Shown: in pieces, positions 1 through 9,458 of the stretch
Layout: each line of letters opens with the position of its first letter
Numbering within the stretch: the first letter of the stretch is position 1
Source: an uncultured Alphaproteobacteria bacterium
GTDB lineage: Bacteria; Pseudomonadota; Alphaproteobacteria; Rhodobacterales; Rhodobacteraceae
Length of the DNA stretch: 44,788 nucleotides
Assembly: GCA_902586885.1 (NCBI GenBank)
Contig: CACIJG010000016.1
Coordinates: 1 to 44,788, forward strand
Direction of reading: 5' to 3'
Program-made: the position numbers and the translations under genes
The notes under the pieces: model-generated
What the model was told of the DNA's origin: nothing
The model's database searches: none
What the model saw: the letters and a program-made list of their open reading frames with translations, nothing else

Positions 1-68
1 TTTTGTTCTTGTATCTTTTTTAGATTCGATTATTTAAATGTCAAAGGTTTACTTTATTGAGGACAACA

Positions 69-395
69 ATGTTAAATAGAAACGCAAAGTTTTCCATTGG
101 AGAGGTTGTTAAACATAGAATACATCCTTTCCGAGGTGTTATATTTGATGTTGATCCAACATTTGACAATACCGAAGAGTGGTGGAACTCTATCCCAGAG
201 GATCACAGGCCAAAAAAAGATCAACCCTTTTATCATCTTTTAGCTGAAAACGAATCTAGTTATTATATAGCTTATGTCTCAGAGCAGAATTTGCTTTACG
301 ATGACAGTGGAGAACCGATAGGTCACCCGGAGGTAGAGCAATTGTTTGGTAAGTTGACGGAAGGAAAATACTTATTGTCAGATATAATGCACTAA
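69..395 (+). CDS. hspQ: Heat shock protein HspQ
   Basis: A 108-residue protein matching the HspQ/YccV family in length (about 105 residues) and pattern: an N-terminal KFSIGEVVKHRIHPFRGVIF segment, then DVDPTF, a WW pair, and QPFYHLL followed by YVSEQNL near the middle. In enterobacteria HspQ is a small cytosolic protein that binds DnaA or acts as an adaptor/enhancer of Lon proteolysis; that role here is by family only. I chose ATG 69 because GAGGA (59-63) sits 5 bases upstream. A TTG at 57 would add four residues and overlap that ribosome site. It is convergent with the gamma-glutamyltransferase gene, with 6 bases between the stops. The promoter is probably in or before the first 60 bases, but none is clear. 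Confidence 0.88.
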   Translation: MLNRNAKFSIGEVVKHRIHPFRGVIFDVDPTFDNTEEWWNSIPEDHRPKKDQPFYHLLAENESSYYIAYVSEQNLLYDDSGEPIGHPEVEQLFGKLTEGKYLLSDIMH

Positions 396-401
396 GAGCA
401 T

Positions 402-1988
402 CTAAAAACCAAGAGCGCAACCATCTTTTCGCGGATCGGACGCGCCAATCATAAAGCCAGAAGAATCATATTTAACGATTTGCCCTCCACCTATTGGTTT
501 TTTTGGTCTATCGATTTTATGACCTATTTTGGAAAGATTTGCCTCAATATCAGGTCCATAACCTTCCTCCAAAGAAAGATGACCATTAAAGTAAAAACTT
601 CTTTGAAAGTTTAAGGCTTGCTGCAAATCCATTTTATAGTCTAGAATATTACTCAGTATTCTGGCATGGCCATTGGCTTGATATTGTCCCCCCATTACCC
701 CAAAAGGCATTAGCGAACCATTTTTTTCTTTTAAAATGGCTGGAATAATGGTGTGGAAAGGCCTTTTATTCGGTTTTAACTCATTTGGATGATCTTTTTC
801 TAAAACAAAACCTGCGCCTCGATTATGAAAAATAAGTCCGAACCGTTCAGAGCATAGACCGGAGCCAAATGAATCAAAAATTGAAAAAATAAGTGAAATA
901 GAATTACCCTCTTTATCAGCAGCCGTGATTAACACAGTATCCTTGCTTTTTTCAATTAAACTGTTTGTGATTTTTGGTTCAATTAGTTTATCCATAGAAA
1001 TTTGATTAGCAAGATTCTTAAGAAATAAATCATTTAAAATAAGCCGGTGATTTATTTCAGAAAAATGTGGGTCTCCTATGTATTTATCCCTAGCACTGTA
1101 AGCCAATTTAGCAATTTCTGCCTCTAAATGTACTCTTTCAAACGAAGCCTCAGGAAATTTATTTAAGTTACAAATTTCCATTAATTTTCTCATCATTAAG
1201 GCTGTTATTCCTTGCCCGTTTGGAGGGAGCTCAAATAACTCACTTCCGTCTTTGAGAGATAACGAGACAGGGTTTACGTATTCTACATCTACATTTTTGA
1301 AATCTTCTAAATTATGAAGTCCTCCAAGCTTTTTAAGAGATTTAATAAAATCCTCAGCGATCTCAGACTGGTAAAAACCTTTAGCGCCTTCAGTGGAAAT
1401 TTTCTTGAAAACGGCAGCCTGTCCAGGCGCTCTAAATATATCTCCAGGTTTGGGTACCTTGCCATTAATTAGGTAATATTCTCTCGTTTTGGAGGAAAAC
1501 TTTTCATAACTTTGATGCCAATCGAAAGAAACCCTCGGGCTCACTACAACGCCTTCCTCAGCATACTTGATTGGTTCTTTGCATAATTCACTTAGGCCGA
1601 GCTTACCAAATTTAGAAGCTAATTCTTCAAATAGAGCGACTGCTCCAGGCAAAGTAATGGAATGAACATTATTTACAGGCATTTTTGTGTGACCGGCACT
1701 AATCACCAAACTACTATCTATTCCACTTGGAGATTTTCCTGATCCATTTAGCCCGTAAATTTTATCAGATTTTTCAGTTTTAAATATAGCGAATGCATCT
1801 CCATATAAACCAGTACTTTGAGGTTCGCACAGTACAAGCATTAAAGCAGCGCTTATTGCCGCATCAATGGCGTTTCCTCCATTGGAAAGTGTATTGATAC
1901 CTACCTTCGCTGCAAGAGGGTGAGAAGTTGCAATCATGCCATTTTGGGAATAAACTTCGGATCTCTCAGGTCTATGGAAATTTCGCAT
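402..1988 (-). CDS. ggt: Gamma-glutamyltransferase family protein (Ntn hydrolase)
   Basis: A 528-residue protein of the gamma-glutamyltranspeptidase family, which self-cleaves into two subunits and hydrolyses or transfers gamma-glutamyl groups (glutathione breakdown) or acts as an acylase. Visible family features are the N-terminal NGMIATSHPLAA and GGNAIDAA (about 37-44), PNGQG (256-260) and the small-subunit start KDTVLITAADKEGNS. There Thr351 aligns with the nucleophile in the usual TTH-SVVD motif. FDSFGSG follows, and GGQYQANGHAR lies near the C-terminus. The motif around Thr351 is divergent (TVLITAAD instead of TTHYSVVD), so activity and substrate are uncertain. It starts MRNFHRPERS with no signal peptide, unlike the periplasmic E. 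coli enzyme, suggesting a cytoplasmic enzyme. It lies 16 bases after the DUF2794 gene on the same strand and may be co-transcribed with it and tRNA-Ala. Confidence 0.88.
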   Translation of the reverse strand: MRNFHRPERSEVYSQNGMIATSHPLAAKVGINTLSNGGNAIDAAISAALMLVLCEPQSTGLYGDAFAIFKTEKSDKIYGLNGSGKSPSGIDSSLVISAGHTKMPVNNVHSITLPGAVALFEELASKFGKLGLSELCKEPIKYAEEGVVVSPRVSFDWHQSYEKFSSKTREYYLINGKVPKPGDIFRAPGQAAVFKKISTEGAKGFYQSEIAEDFIKSLKKLGGLHNLEDFKNVDVEYVNPVSLSLKDGSELFELPPNGQGITALMMRKLMEICNLNKFPEASFERVHLEAEIAKLAYSARDKYIGDPHFSEINHRLILNDLFLKNLANQISMDKLIEPKITNSLIEKSKDTVLITAADKEGNSISLIFSIFDSFGSGLCSERFGLIFHNRGAGFVLEKDHPNELKPNKRPFHTIIPAILKEKNGSLMPFGVMGGQYQANGHARILSNILDYKMDLQQALNFQRSFYFNGHLSLEEGYGPDIEANLSKIGHKIDRPKKPIGGGQIVKYDSSGFMIGASDPRKDGCALGF

Positions 1989-2004
1989 TTTTCTGACTTT
2001 AACC

Positions 2005-2310
2005 TTACACTAGATGAATTTTAAGTTGCTTATGTTTTATCGCTCTCAAGGCGGCATTCAGATCATTAGAACATTTAATTATTCTACCATCCATACCTAC
2101 TACTGAGTATAACATACCAGTTTTCAAATGCTTTGGAGATTTTTTTATGCTGAACAAAGCCCAGTCAGAATTTTTTTTGTAAACGGAGAATACGGCAATC
2201 TCTTTAAGAAACGAAATACTGTAATCTTTCCAGATACCCTTAGAAACCATTAATCCATAAAGTTGTAAAATCTTATTTAACTCTATTTTCTTAAAGCTTG
2301 CTTTTCTCAT
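2005..2310 (-). CDS. DUF2794 family protein
   Basis: About 101 residues matching the alphaproteobacterial DUF2794 family: FKKIELNKILQLYGLMVSKG, then WKDYSISFL, AVFSVYKK, and YSVV-DGRIIKCSNDLNAALR. The function is unknown and none is assigned. The start is unusual. An in-frame ATG at 2319-2317 uses the last A of the tRNA-Ala CCA end as its first base, and a second ATG at 2310-2308 lies just after it. I prefer 2310 because a message freed by tRNA 3' processing would still contain it. No Shine-Dalgarno sequence is visible, since everything upstream is tRNA. An even longer open frame running into the tRNA (to 2367) is an artefact of the tRNA sequence. The neighbours are tRNA-Ala upstream and gamma-glutamyltransferase 16 bases downstream. 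Confidence 0.8.
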   Translation of the reverse strand: MRKASFKKIELNKILQLYGLMVSKGIWKDYSISFLKEIAVFSVYKKNSDWALFSIKKSPKHLKTGMLYSVVGMDGRIIKCSNDLNAALRAIKHKQLKIHLV

Positions 2311-2318
2311 AATTACCA

Positions 2319-2394
<76 letters not shown>

Positions 2395-2439
2395 TCGCTA
2401 TTTTATGAAAATTGTAACAGTTATGAAGAAAAATTAAAA

Positions 2440-2784
2440 TTAATTTTCTTCGTTGTCATTGCTAGGGACATCAGTAATATCCTCTAAGGGGACTGTATCG
2501 GTATCATCCTCTTCTAACAATTCGTCTTCCAATTCTTCGGATTGGTTATCATCTTCTAAAATAAGATCCTCATCATTAATGTCCAAAATTTCATCATTAG
2601 GATCTACCTTTGGCTCCTTAGCCTTCTGCAAATCCTTAGGCTGCTTCTTTGAGTTTTCTGTCGCGATTTCCTGACTTATATCTTTTCCAGTATATGGGCT
2701 GACTATTGGTACTTTATTCAAGTCATAAAATCTTTTCCCTGTATCTGGACAAGTTCTTTTTAAACCCCATTCTGCTTTAGCCAT
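2440..2784 (-). CDS. FYDLN-acid (TIGR02300) family protein
   Basis: A 114-residue protein starting MAKAEWGLKRTCPDTGKRFYDLNK, the hallmark of the alphaproteobacterial TIGR02300/FYDLN_acid family. The N-terminal 40 residues look like a half zinc-ribbon (a single Cys in the TCPDTGKRFYDL segment, then SPYTG). The remainder is low-complexity and very acidic, with runs of D and E from about residue 60 to the end, probably disordered. Its molecular role is unknown. I chose ATG 2784 because GGGAGA lies 7 bases upstream and the family starts there; a further upstream ATG at 2823 would add 13 unconserved residues. The downstream neighbour on the same strand is tRNA-Ala, 45 bases away. Confidence 0.85.
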   Translation of the reverse strand: MAKAEWGLKRTCPDTGKRFYDLNKVPIVSPYTGKDISQEIATENSKKQPKDLQKAKEPKVDPNDEILDINDEDLILEDDNQSEELEDELLEEDDTDTVPLEDITDVPSNDNEEN

Positions 2785-2887
2785 TATAAAATCTCCCAAA
2801 AAACGAATATTTAGCTCCTTCAAACTTAAATAAGTGCTTGTTTAAATTTTTGCAAGATAAATAGAGATACTTTGTAAGATTAGTAAG

Positions 2888-2939
2888 AAAAAAATATGCA
2901 TTAAAAAATATATAACTTGTTTCACTTAATTTTATGCAT
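2888..2939 (-). terminator. Possible weak terminator after lpdA
   Basis: In minus-strand orientation ATGCAT (2939-2934, overlapping the lpdA stop codon) can pair with a second ATGCAT (2901-2896). Two or three A-T pairs follow across one mismatch, with a loop of about 25 bases, and then seven U residues (2894-2888). The stem is short and AT-rich, so this is only a candidate for the end of the mdh-suc-lpd operon. No better hairpin exists before the next gene. Confidence 0.3.
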
Positions 2940-4320
2940 GAATTGCCCCATCGCCACAGGCAAGAGCTGCTTCTCTAATGGCTTCTGAAAAAGTAGGGTG
3001 AGCATGGCAAGTTCTGGCTAAATCTTCAGAACTTGCACCAAATTCCATGGCTACGCACACTTCATGGATTAAATCACCGGCTGATGGACCTATTATATGA
3101 ACTCCTAATATTCTGTCGCTTTTTGCATCCACGATAATTTTGACAAATCCAGAGGAAGAAAAAACTGTTTTTGCGCGGCCATTTCCCATAAAGGAAAACT
3201 TGCCAGACTTAAATTCAATTCCTTCTTCAGTCAGTTCTAATTCTGTTTTTCCTACAGAGGCAACTTCTGGATTGGTGTAGACAACACTAGGAATGACGTT
3301 GAAATTAACGTGCCCTGCCTGACCCGCAATTATTTCTGCCACAGCAATTCCTTCATCTTCAGCTTTGTGTGCTAACATAGGACCTGAGATCACATCTCCT
3401 ATAGCAAAAATATTTGAGACGTTCGTTTGCCATTTAGAATTAGTTTTAATTTGACCTATGGGGTTGGTTTCAATATTTAATTTTTTTAGGTTAAGTCCAT
3501 CCGTAAATGGTTTTCTGCCTGTAGCAACTAAAACTATATCGGCGCTTAATTCCATTTTTTCATTCGAATTTTGATCAATGAATGTAACTATACCTTTATT
3601 ATTTCGAGAAACTATAGTTTCAACAGATGAATTTAAATAAAATTTCAGACCTTGTTTTTGGAGTATAGATTTGAAGCTTTTGGAAATATCTTTATCCATT
3701 CCATTTAATACACTGTCAAAATACTCAATGACTTCTACCTTGGTTCCCAACCTGCTATAGATTGATCCCATTTCTAATCCAATAACACCTGCCCCAACAA
3801 TAATCATGCTTTTGGGTATTTTTTTTAATTCAAGAGCCCCAGTAGATGAAACTATTACCTTTTCATCCAATTCAATGTTATTAATTGTCGTACTTTCAGA
3901 ACCAGTAGCAATTACAAAATTTTTTGCCTTGTATTTGATTCCCTTAACAGAGAGGGTTTCCTGATCTTCAAACTTAGCCCAACCCTCAATTAGAATGACT
4001 TTATTTTTCTTAAACAAAAACTCAATACCTTTAGTGTTTTCCTCTATCAGGCTATTTTTATAGGCAATCATTTGTTTCCAGTCGACATCTGTTTTTTCGG
4101 TGTTTATTCCCATTTTAGAAAAATTGTGAATGCTTTCATGAAAATTGTGAGATGCATTTAGCAGTGCTTTTGAGGGAATACAACCCACATTTAGACATGT
4201 TCCGCCAAGCTTTTTTCTGCCTTCAACGCAACCCACTTTTAGACCAAGTTGAGCAAGCTTTATGGCACAAACGTAACCTCCTGGTCCACTGCCAATAACA
4301 ATAACATCAAATTTTCCCAT
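2932..4320 (-). CDS. lpdA: Dihydrolipoamide dehydrogenase (E3)
   Basis: A 462-residue flavoprotein disulfide reductase that reoxidises the lipoyl arm of 2-oxoglutarate dehydrogenase and reduces NAD. Visible features are the FAD-binding [10 protein letters not shown] near residues 11-20, the redox disulfide Cys42/Cys47 in [13 protein letters not shown], the NAD-binding [11 protein letters not shown] in the middle, the second FAD motif [20 protein letters not shown], and the catalytic His441-Glu446 pair in HAHPTFSEA. Length is normal for the family (about 460-475). It is the last gene of mdh-sucCDAB-lpdA, 19 bases after sucB, so it most likely serves SucAB, though E3 can be shared with other complexes. 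Confidence 0.97.
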   Translation of the reverse strand: MGKFDVIVIGSGPGGYVCAIKLAQLGLKVGCVEGRKKLGGTCLNVGCIPSKALLNASHNFHESIHNFSKMGINTEKTDVDWKQMIAYKNSLIEENTKGIEFLFKKNKVILIEGWAKFEDQETLSVKGIKYKAKNFVIATGSESTTINNIELDEKVIVSSTGALELKKIPKSMIIVGAGVIGLEMGSIYSRLGTKVEVIEYFDSVLNGMDKDISKSFKSILQKQGLKFYLNSSVETIVSRNNKGIVTFIDQNSNEKMELSADIVLVATGRKPFTDGLNLKKLNIETNPIGQIKTNSKWQTNVSNIFAIGDVISGPMLAHKAEDEGIAVAEIIAGQAGHVNFNVIPSVVYTNPEVASVGKTELELTEEGIEFKSGKFSFMGNGRAKTVFSSSGFVKIIVDAKSDRILGVHIIGPSAGDLIHEVCVAMEFGASSEDLARTCHAHPTFSEAIREAALACGDGAIHA

Positions 4321-4339
4321 AATTTCCCCTCACATACCT

Positions 4340-5515
4340 TTAGAGATCAATCAATAACCTTCTTGGATCTTCTAAATTCTCTTTAACTCTAATCAGGAAC
4401 GTCACGGCTCCTTTGCCGTCCACTATTCTATGATCATAACTCAATGCCAAATACATCATAGGTCGAATCTTTATCTCTCCCTCTATAACAACAGGTCTTT
4501 CTTGTATTTTATGCATTCCTAATATTCCTGACTGAGGAGCATTTAAAATTGGGGATGACATAAGAGATCCATAAATTCCCCCATTAGAAATTGTAAACGT
4601 TCCTCCACTCATGTCTGCTATTGAAAGTTTTCCATCTCTAGCGAGTATACCCAATCTGTTGATCTCTTTTTCGATCATAGAAAAACTTAGGTGATCGGCA
4701 TTTTTTAGAATTGGGACTACTAACCCATTCTCTGTTCCAACCGCTATGCCCATGTTGATGTATTTTTTATAAACAATATAGTCATTATCAATTTCAGCAT
4801 TTACCTCTGGTACTTCTTCCAGGGCTTTACAGCATGCTTTTACAAAGAAAGACATAAAGCCAAGCTTCACAGCGTGCTTATCAAAAAACTGATCTTTGAA
4901 GCTTTTACGAAGGTTAATTATTTCTGTCAAATCGGCTTCGTTATATGTTGTAAGCATTGCCGCAGTATTTTGAGCCTCTTTAAGGCGTGAAGCTATAGTT
5001 TGCCTTAAACGAGTCATTTTTACTCTCTCTTCTACTAGAGCATCTCCAGAGCTATCTTTTTCAGTTTGTAATACCGAAATATCTTGTACGTCTTCTTTCA
5101 TTATTCGACCATCTTTGCCTGAGCCTTTTATCAAGGATGCATCCAGCTTTTTTTCTTTTATAATCTTTTCAGCGGAAGGTGAGTTTTTTGTGTCCGTTAT
5201 GCTAGAAGTTTTATTTTCTTCTGAAGTGCCCTCTGTTTTTTGAGTTGAGTTTTTAATCATGGCTTCCATTTCAGAAGGAGTCTTCTCTTCAATTACCGCT
5301 AACAAAGCATCAAGACCCACGGTTTCTCCCTCTTTAGCCACAATTTTAGAAATTATGCCACTAACAGAACTTGGAACTTCGATGGTAACCTTATCTGTCT
5401 CTAATTCACACAACATTTCATCTATTTCTACCGCCTCGCCAGGTTTTTTAAACCACGTTGCTACTGTAGCTTCGGTGACACTTTCACCTAAAGTAGGTAC
5501 CTTTAATTCAATCAT
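4340..5515 (-). CDS. sucB: 2-oxoglutarate dehydrogenase E2, dihydrolipoyl succinyltransferase
   Basis: A 391-residue E2 core of the 2-oxoglutarate dehydrogenase complex that transfers succinyl groups to CoA. Domain order: one lipoyl domain at residues 1-75 with the lipoylated Lys42 in [11 protein letters not shown]; an acidic/serine linker; the E3-binding domain at about 112-145 ([12 protein letters not shown] and [11 protein letters not shown]); and the catalytic domain from about 160, ending in the active-site YDHRIVDG with His362 and Asp366. The single lipoyl domain and [13 protein letters not shown] start distinguish it from pyruvate dehydrogenase E2. It lies 9 bases after sucA and 19 before lpdA, clearly in one operon. 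Confidence 0.97.
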   Translation of the reverse strand: MIELKVPTLGESVTEATVATWFKKPGEAVEIDEMLCELETDKVTIEVPSSVSGIISKIVAKEGETVGLDALLAVIEEKTPSEMEAMIKNSTQKTEGTSEENKTSSITDTKNSPSAEKIIKEKKLDASLIKGSGKDGRIMKEDVQDISVLQTEKDSSGDALVEERVKMTRLRQTIASRLKEAQNTAAMLTTYNEADLTEIINLRKSFKDQFFDKHAVKLGFMSFFVKACCKALEEVPEVNAEIDNDYIVYKKYINMGIAVGTENGLVVPILKNADHLSFSMIEKEINRLGILARDGKLSIADMSGGTFTISNGGIYGSLMSSPILNAPQSGILGMHKIQERPVVIEGEIKIRPMMYLALSYDHRIVDGKGAVTFLIRVKENLEDPRRLLIDL

Positions 5516-5524
5516 AAAATCCCC

Positions 5525-8503
5525 CTAATTTTCTAATGCCTCATTAACTAGATTTTCCTGTTGAGCCAAATGTTGCTTTGCTAATCCTGTAGCTGGTGAA
5601 GCGGATGATGGTCTTCCTACATATACAGCTCGCTTAGTTTGGTGTTTAATTTGAGATAAGGTCCATTCTAATATTGGCTCTACGAATGTCCAACCTCCTT
5701 GATTTTTTGGTTCCTCTTGACACCAAATAATTTTAGCATTTTTGAAACGGTTCAATTCTTTGATCATTGATTTTGTTGGAAAAGGATAAAACTGTTCTAA
5801 TCTTAAAATATAAGTGTCCTTTTGATTTTTCTCATTCCTTCTTTGATACAAGTCGTAATAAACTTTCCCTGAACAAATAATTAACCGCTTGATTTTGGTA
5901 TCTTGATGAAGTTTTATTTCTTCGCCAGTCTCAGCATCATCAAATAAAATTCTGTGGAAGCTTGAACCATTCGTGAAGTCGTCGATTTTACTTACGGCCA
6001 ATTTGTTTCTCAAAAGTGATTTGGGCGTCATAATAACCAAAGGCTTTCTAAAATCTCTATGCATTTGTCTTCTTAAAATATGAAAATAGTTGGCAGGTGT
6101 ACTACAGTTTGCGATTATCCAATTCTCTTCTGCACATGCTTGAAGAAATCTTTCCAGTCTTGCGGAAGAATGTTCTGGACCTTGTCCCTCATAACCATGA
6201 GGAAGCAACATAACCAATCCTGACATTCTCAACCATTTTTTTTCTCCAGACGAAATGAACTGGTCGATCATTATTTGAGCTCCATTAACAAAATCGCCGA
6301 ACTGCGCTTCCCAAAGCGTTAAACAATTTGGTTCAGCTAATGAATAACCATATTCATAACCGAGTACAGCATATTCAGATAGCATTGAATCAATAACTTC
6401 AAAGGTTGTTTTGTGATTTAATTTTCTTTTATTACCTATCTTACTTGTACCAAATTCGTGGTTGTTTGGTGAGATATTGTATAATGGATAAAAACGCTCT
6501 TCTGTTTCTTGGTCAACAATAGCAGAATGCCTTTGAGAGAAAGTACCTCTTTTTGAGTCTTGACCTGATAGTCTAACTGAAAATCCCTCTGATACTAGAG
6601 AACCGAAAGCCAAGGCCTCGGCAGTTGCCCAGTCTATTCCTTCTCCTTTTGAAATTGTTTCTTTTTTATTTTGGATCATTCGACGCACTGTCTTATGAAC
6701 ATTCAAGTTATTGGGTATAGAGGTAATTATATTTCCCAAATTATGGAATAAACTTGATTCTATTGAAGTTTTGCCTCGCTGATAATTTTCTTTATCTATT
6801 TTCTTCAGGCCAGACCATTTACCGTCTAACCAGTCAGCTTTGTTGGGCTTATAGTTTTTTCCTGCTTCAAACTCTTCATTCAAGTGAGTTTGAAAATCTT
6901 TCATCTGTTTTTTCACGTCCTCAGAAGATAAAAGTTTTTCCTCAATCAACTTAGCTGAGTAAGCCTCTAACGTAGTTTTTTGTTTCTTAATCCTGGAATA
7001 CATTTTTGGCTGAGTGAACATAGGTTCATCTCCTTCATTATGCCCAAACCTTCTGTAGCAAAACATATCTATAACTACATCCTTTTTAAACTTTTGCCTA
7101 AACTCTGTGGCAACTTTAGCAGCGTGTACCACCGCTTCCGGATCGTCACCATTTACATGGAATATCGGAGCCTCTACCATTAAGGCAATATCTGTTGGGT
7201 AAGGTGAAGATCTTGATGAAAGTGGGGAAGTGGTAAATCCGATTTGATTATTTACTACTATATGGATTGTTCCACCCGTCTTATGTCCTTTCAGGCCTGA
7301 AAGACCAAAGCATTCGGCAACTATTCCTTGCCCGGCAAAAGCAGCGTCACCATGCAATAATATAGGCATCACGCTTCCTCGCTCCTCATCATTATACTGT
7401 TCTTGTTTCGCGCGAACTTTACCAAGAACAACAGGATTTACTGCTTCAAGGTGAGATGGGTTAGCTGTTAAGGAAAGATGGACTTTATTACCATCAAATT
7501 CTCTATCCGAAGAGGCTCCCAGATGATATTTTACATCCCCGGAACCATCTACATCCTCGGGTTTAAAGCTACCTCCTTGAAATTCGTTAAATATTGCCTT
7601 GAAAGGCTTGCTCATTACATTTGCCAAAACCGACAAACGACCCCGATGAGGCATTCCAATTATTATTTCTTTAACTCCTAAGTTGCCCCCTCTTTTAATT
7701 ATTTGTTCCATAGCAGGGATAAGTGATTCTCCACCATCAAGACCAAATCTTTTTGTTCCCATATACTTGACATGCAGAAATTTTTCAAATCCCTCGGCTT
7801 CTATTAATTTTTGCAAAATTGCTTTACGCCCCTCTTTAGTAAATTGGATCTCTTTCCCTAAACCCTCGATTCTTTCTTTTAACCAGCTTGATTGATCTGG
7901 GTTTGAAATATGCATGTACTGAAGAGCAAAAGTTCCGCAGTAGGTTCGTTTTAATAAATTTAAAATCTCGCTCATTGACGCCGTTTCTAAGCCTAAAACG
8001 TTATCAATGTATATTTCTCTTTCCATATCATTTGGTGAGAAACCATAATTGGCTGGATCTAGCTCTGGATGATAATTTTGAGAATTAATTTCCAGTGGAT
8101 CAAGATCAGCTGCTAAGTGCCCCCTGATTCTAAATGCTCGAATAATCATTAATGCTCTTATGCTATCTAATACTCTACTTTTAAGCTCTTGTGTATCAAT
8201 TGGACCGGCATTTTTTGAATGCTCAATTATTTTTTCTGATAATTTTTGTGGTGACACCGGCTTCCAAAAAGCCGTTTCTTCTAATTCAAATAAGTCATTC
8301 TTTCGGGGTGGCCAATCTTTCCTGGCCCAAGCGGCATTAGCTGTTGAAGGGCCATTTTCTTTGGAAAAAAAAGATTTCCAAGAGCTATCAACAGAACTAG
8401 GGTCTTCTAAATAATTTTCTAAAAGATATTCAAGATATGCGGCATTATTACCGCTTAAAAAGCTGTCTATACTGCCAGGTGATTTTCGATCGAACTTGTT
8501 CAT
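5525..8503 (-). CDS. sucA: 2-oxoglutarate dehydrogenase E1
   Basis: A 992-residue thiamine-diphosphate E1 subunit, normal length for alphaproteobacterial SucA. Visible motifs are the N-terminal SFLSGNNAAYLEYLLENYLED segment common to SucA (E2 contact), MPHRGRLSVLANV in the active site, LHGDAAFAGQG, the ThDP/Mg site HVNGDDPEAVVHA, and RRFGHNEGDEPMFTQP. The C-terminal half carries LSGQDSKRGTFSQRHS and GYEGQGPEHSSARLERFLQ. It decarboxylates 2-oxoglutarate and succinylates the SucB lipoyl arm. It starts 62 bases after sucD with only a weak ribosome site (GCAGAT), so translation may be coupled poorly or an internal promoter may exist. Several open frames on the opposite strand are shadows. Confidence 0.98.
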   Translation of the reverse strand: MNKFDRKSPGSIDSFLSGNNAAYLEYLLENYLEDPSSVDSSWKSFFSKENGPSTANAAWARKDWPPRKNDLFELEETAFWKPVSPQKLSEKIIEHSKNAGPIDTQELKSRVLDSIRALMIIRAFRIRGHLAADLDPLEINSQNYHPELDPANYGFSPNDMEREIYIDNVLGLETASMSEILNLLKRTYCGTFALQYMHISNPDQSSWLKERIEGLGKEIQFTKEGRKAILQKLIEAEGFEKFLHVKYMGTKRFGLDGGESLIPAMEQIIKRGGNLGVKEIIIGMPHRGRLSVLANVMSKPFKAIFNEFQGGSFKPEDVDGSGDVKYHLGASSDREFDGNKVHLSLTANPSHLEAVNPVVLGKVRAKQEQYNDEERGSVMPILLHGDAAFAGQGIVAECFGLSGLKGHKTGGTIHIVVNNQIGFTTSPLSSRSSPYPTDIALMVEAPIFHVNGDDPEAVVHAAKVATEFRQKFKKDVVIDMFCYRRFGHNEGDEPMFTQPKMYSRIKKQKTTLEAYSAKLIEEKLLSSEDVKKQMKDFQTHLNEEFEAGKNYKPNKADWLDGKWSGLKKIDKENYQRGKTSIESSLFHNLGNIITSIPNNLNVHKTVRRMIQNKKETISKGEGIDWATAEALAFGSLVSEGFSVRLSGQDSKRGTFSQRHSAIVDQETEERFYPLYNISPNNHEFGTSKIGNKRKLNHKTTFEVIDSMLSEYAVLGYEYGYSLAEPNCLTLWEAQFGDFVNGAQIMIDQFISSGEKKWLRMSGLVMLLPHGYEGQGPEHSSARLERFLQACAEENWIIANCSTPANYFHILRRQMHRDFRKPLVIMTPKSLLRNKLAVSKIDDFTNGSSFHRILFDDAETGEEIKLHQDTKIKRLIICSGKVYYDLYQRRNEKNQKDTYILRLEQFYPFPTKSMIKELNRFKNAKIIWCQEEPKNQGGWTFVEPILEWTLSQIKHQTKRAVYVGRPSSASPATGLAKQHLAQQENLVNEALEN

Positions 8504-8565
8504 ATCTGCAAACTAATAAGTTAATGCAAATATACTACAGCAACGCGAGAGATTTACTAGAGAGA

Positions 8566-9456
8566 TTAAGATTTTTTTTCTATCGCTTCTTTTACAGCTT
8601 CACCTAAAGTTGCTGGGCTTTCAGAAACAATAATGCCAGCCTTATTCATGGCCTCAATTTTATCTTCAGCAGCACCCTTTCCGCCTGCTACAATAGCTCC
8701 AGCATGACCCATTGTTCTTCCCTTTGGAGCAGTTCTTCCAGCGATAAACCCTGCCACAGGTTTTGAACGCCCCTTTTTTCTCTCTCTTATTAGAAACTCA
8801 CAAGTTTCCTCCTCGGCACTTCCACCTATCTCACCAATCATGATGATTGAATGTGTATCATTATCATCCAAAAACTTATCAATTACATCAATAAATTCTG
8901 TACCTTTTATTGGGTCACCTCCTATACCGACGCATGTTGATTGACCCAGACCAATCTTTGTTGTCTGATCCACAGCTTCATAGGTTAAGGTTCCAGATCG
9001 TGATACAACTCCGACTGAACCCTTTTTATGAATATGTCCTGGCATGATACCTATTTTGCATTCAGAGGGAGTTATTATTCCCGGGCAGTTTGGACCTATT
9101 AGAGTGGATCCTGATGTTTTTAAAACAGTTTTTACTTTCATCATATCCAATATTGGTATGCCTTCTGTTATGCATACTATGAGCTCAATTTTAGCATCTA
9201 TTGATTCTAGAATTGCGTCTGCTGCGAATGGTGGGGGGACATAAATGGCACTCGCATTTGCGCCTGTTGTTTGTTTCGCTTCCGCTACTGAGTTAAATAT
9301 AGGTAAATTTAAATGCCTTTCCCCACCTTTGCCGGGAGTAACACCACCAACCATATTAGTCCCGTACGCTATCGCCTGTTCAGTGTGAAATGTGCCCTGA
9401 CTACCAGTTAAGCCCTGACAAATGACTTTAGTATTTGAATTGATCAAGATTGACAT
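8566..9456 (-). CDS. sucD: Succinyl-CoA synthetase alpha subunit
   Basis: A 296-residue alpha subunit with the CoA-binding Rossmann segment [15 protein letters not shown] (about 16-30), GPNCPGII (121-128) and the phosphorylated His251 in [11 protein letters not shown]. With SucC it converts succinyl-CoA to succinate with nucleotide phosphorylation. It begins 2 bases after the sucC stop, showing tight translational linkage, as expected for an equimolar complex. Length and start match the family closely. Confidence 0.97.
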   Translation of the reverse strand: MSILINSNTKVICQGLTGSQGTFHTEQAIAYGTNMVGGVTPGKGGERHLNLPIFNSVAEAKQTTGANASAIYVPPPFAADAILESIDAKIELIVCITEGIPILDMMKVKTVLKTSGSTLIGPNCPGIITPSECKIGIMPGHIHKKGSVGVVSRSGTLTYEAVDQTTKIGLGQSTCVGIGGDPIKGTEFIDVIDKFLDDNDTHSIIMIGEIGGSAEEETCEFLIRERKKGRSKPVAGFIAGRTAPKGRTMGHAGAIVAGGKGAAEDKIEAMNKAGIIVSESPATLGEAVKEAIEKKS

Positions 9457-9458
9457 TT

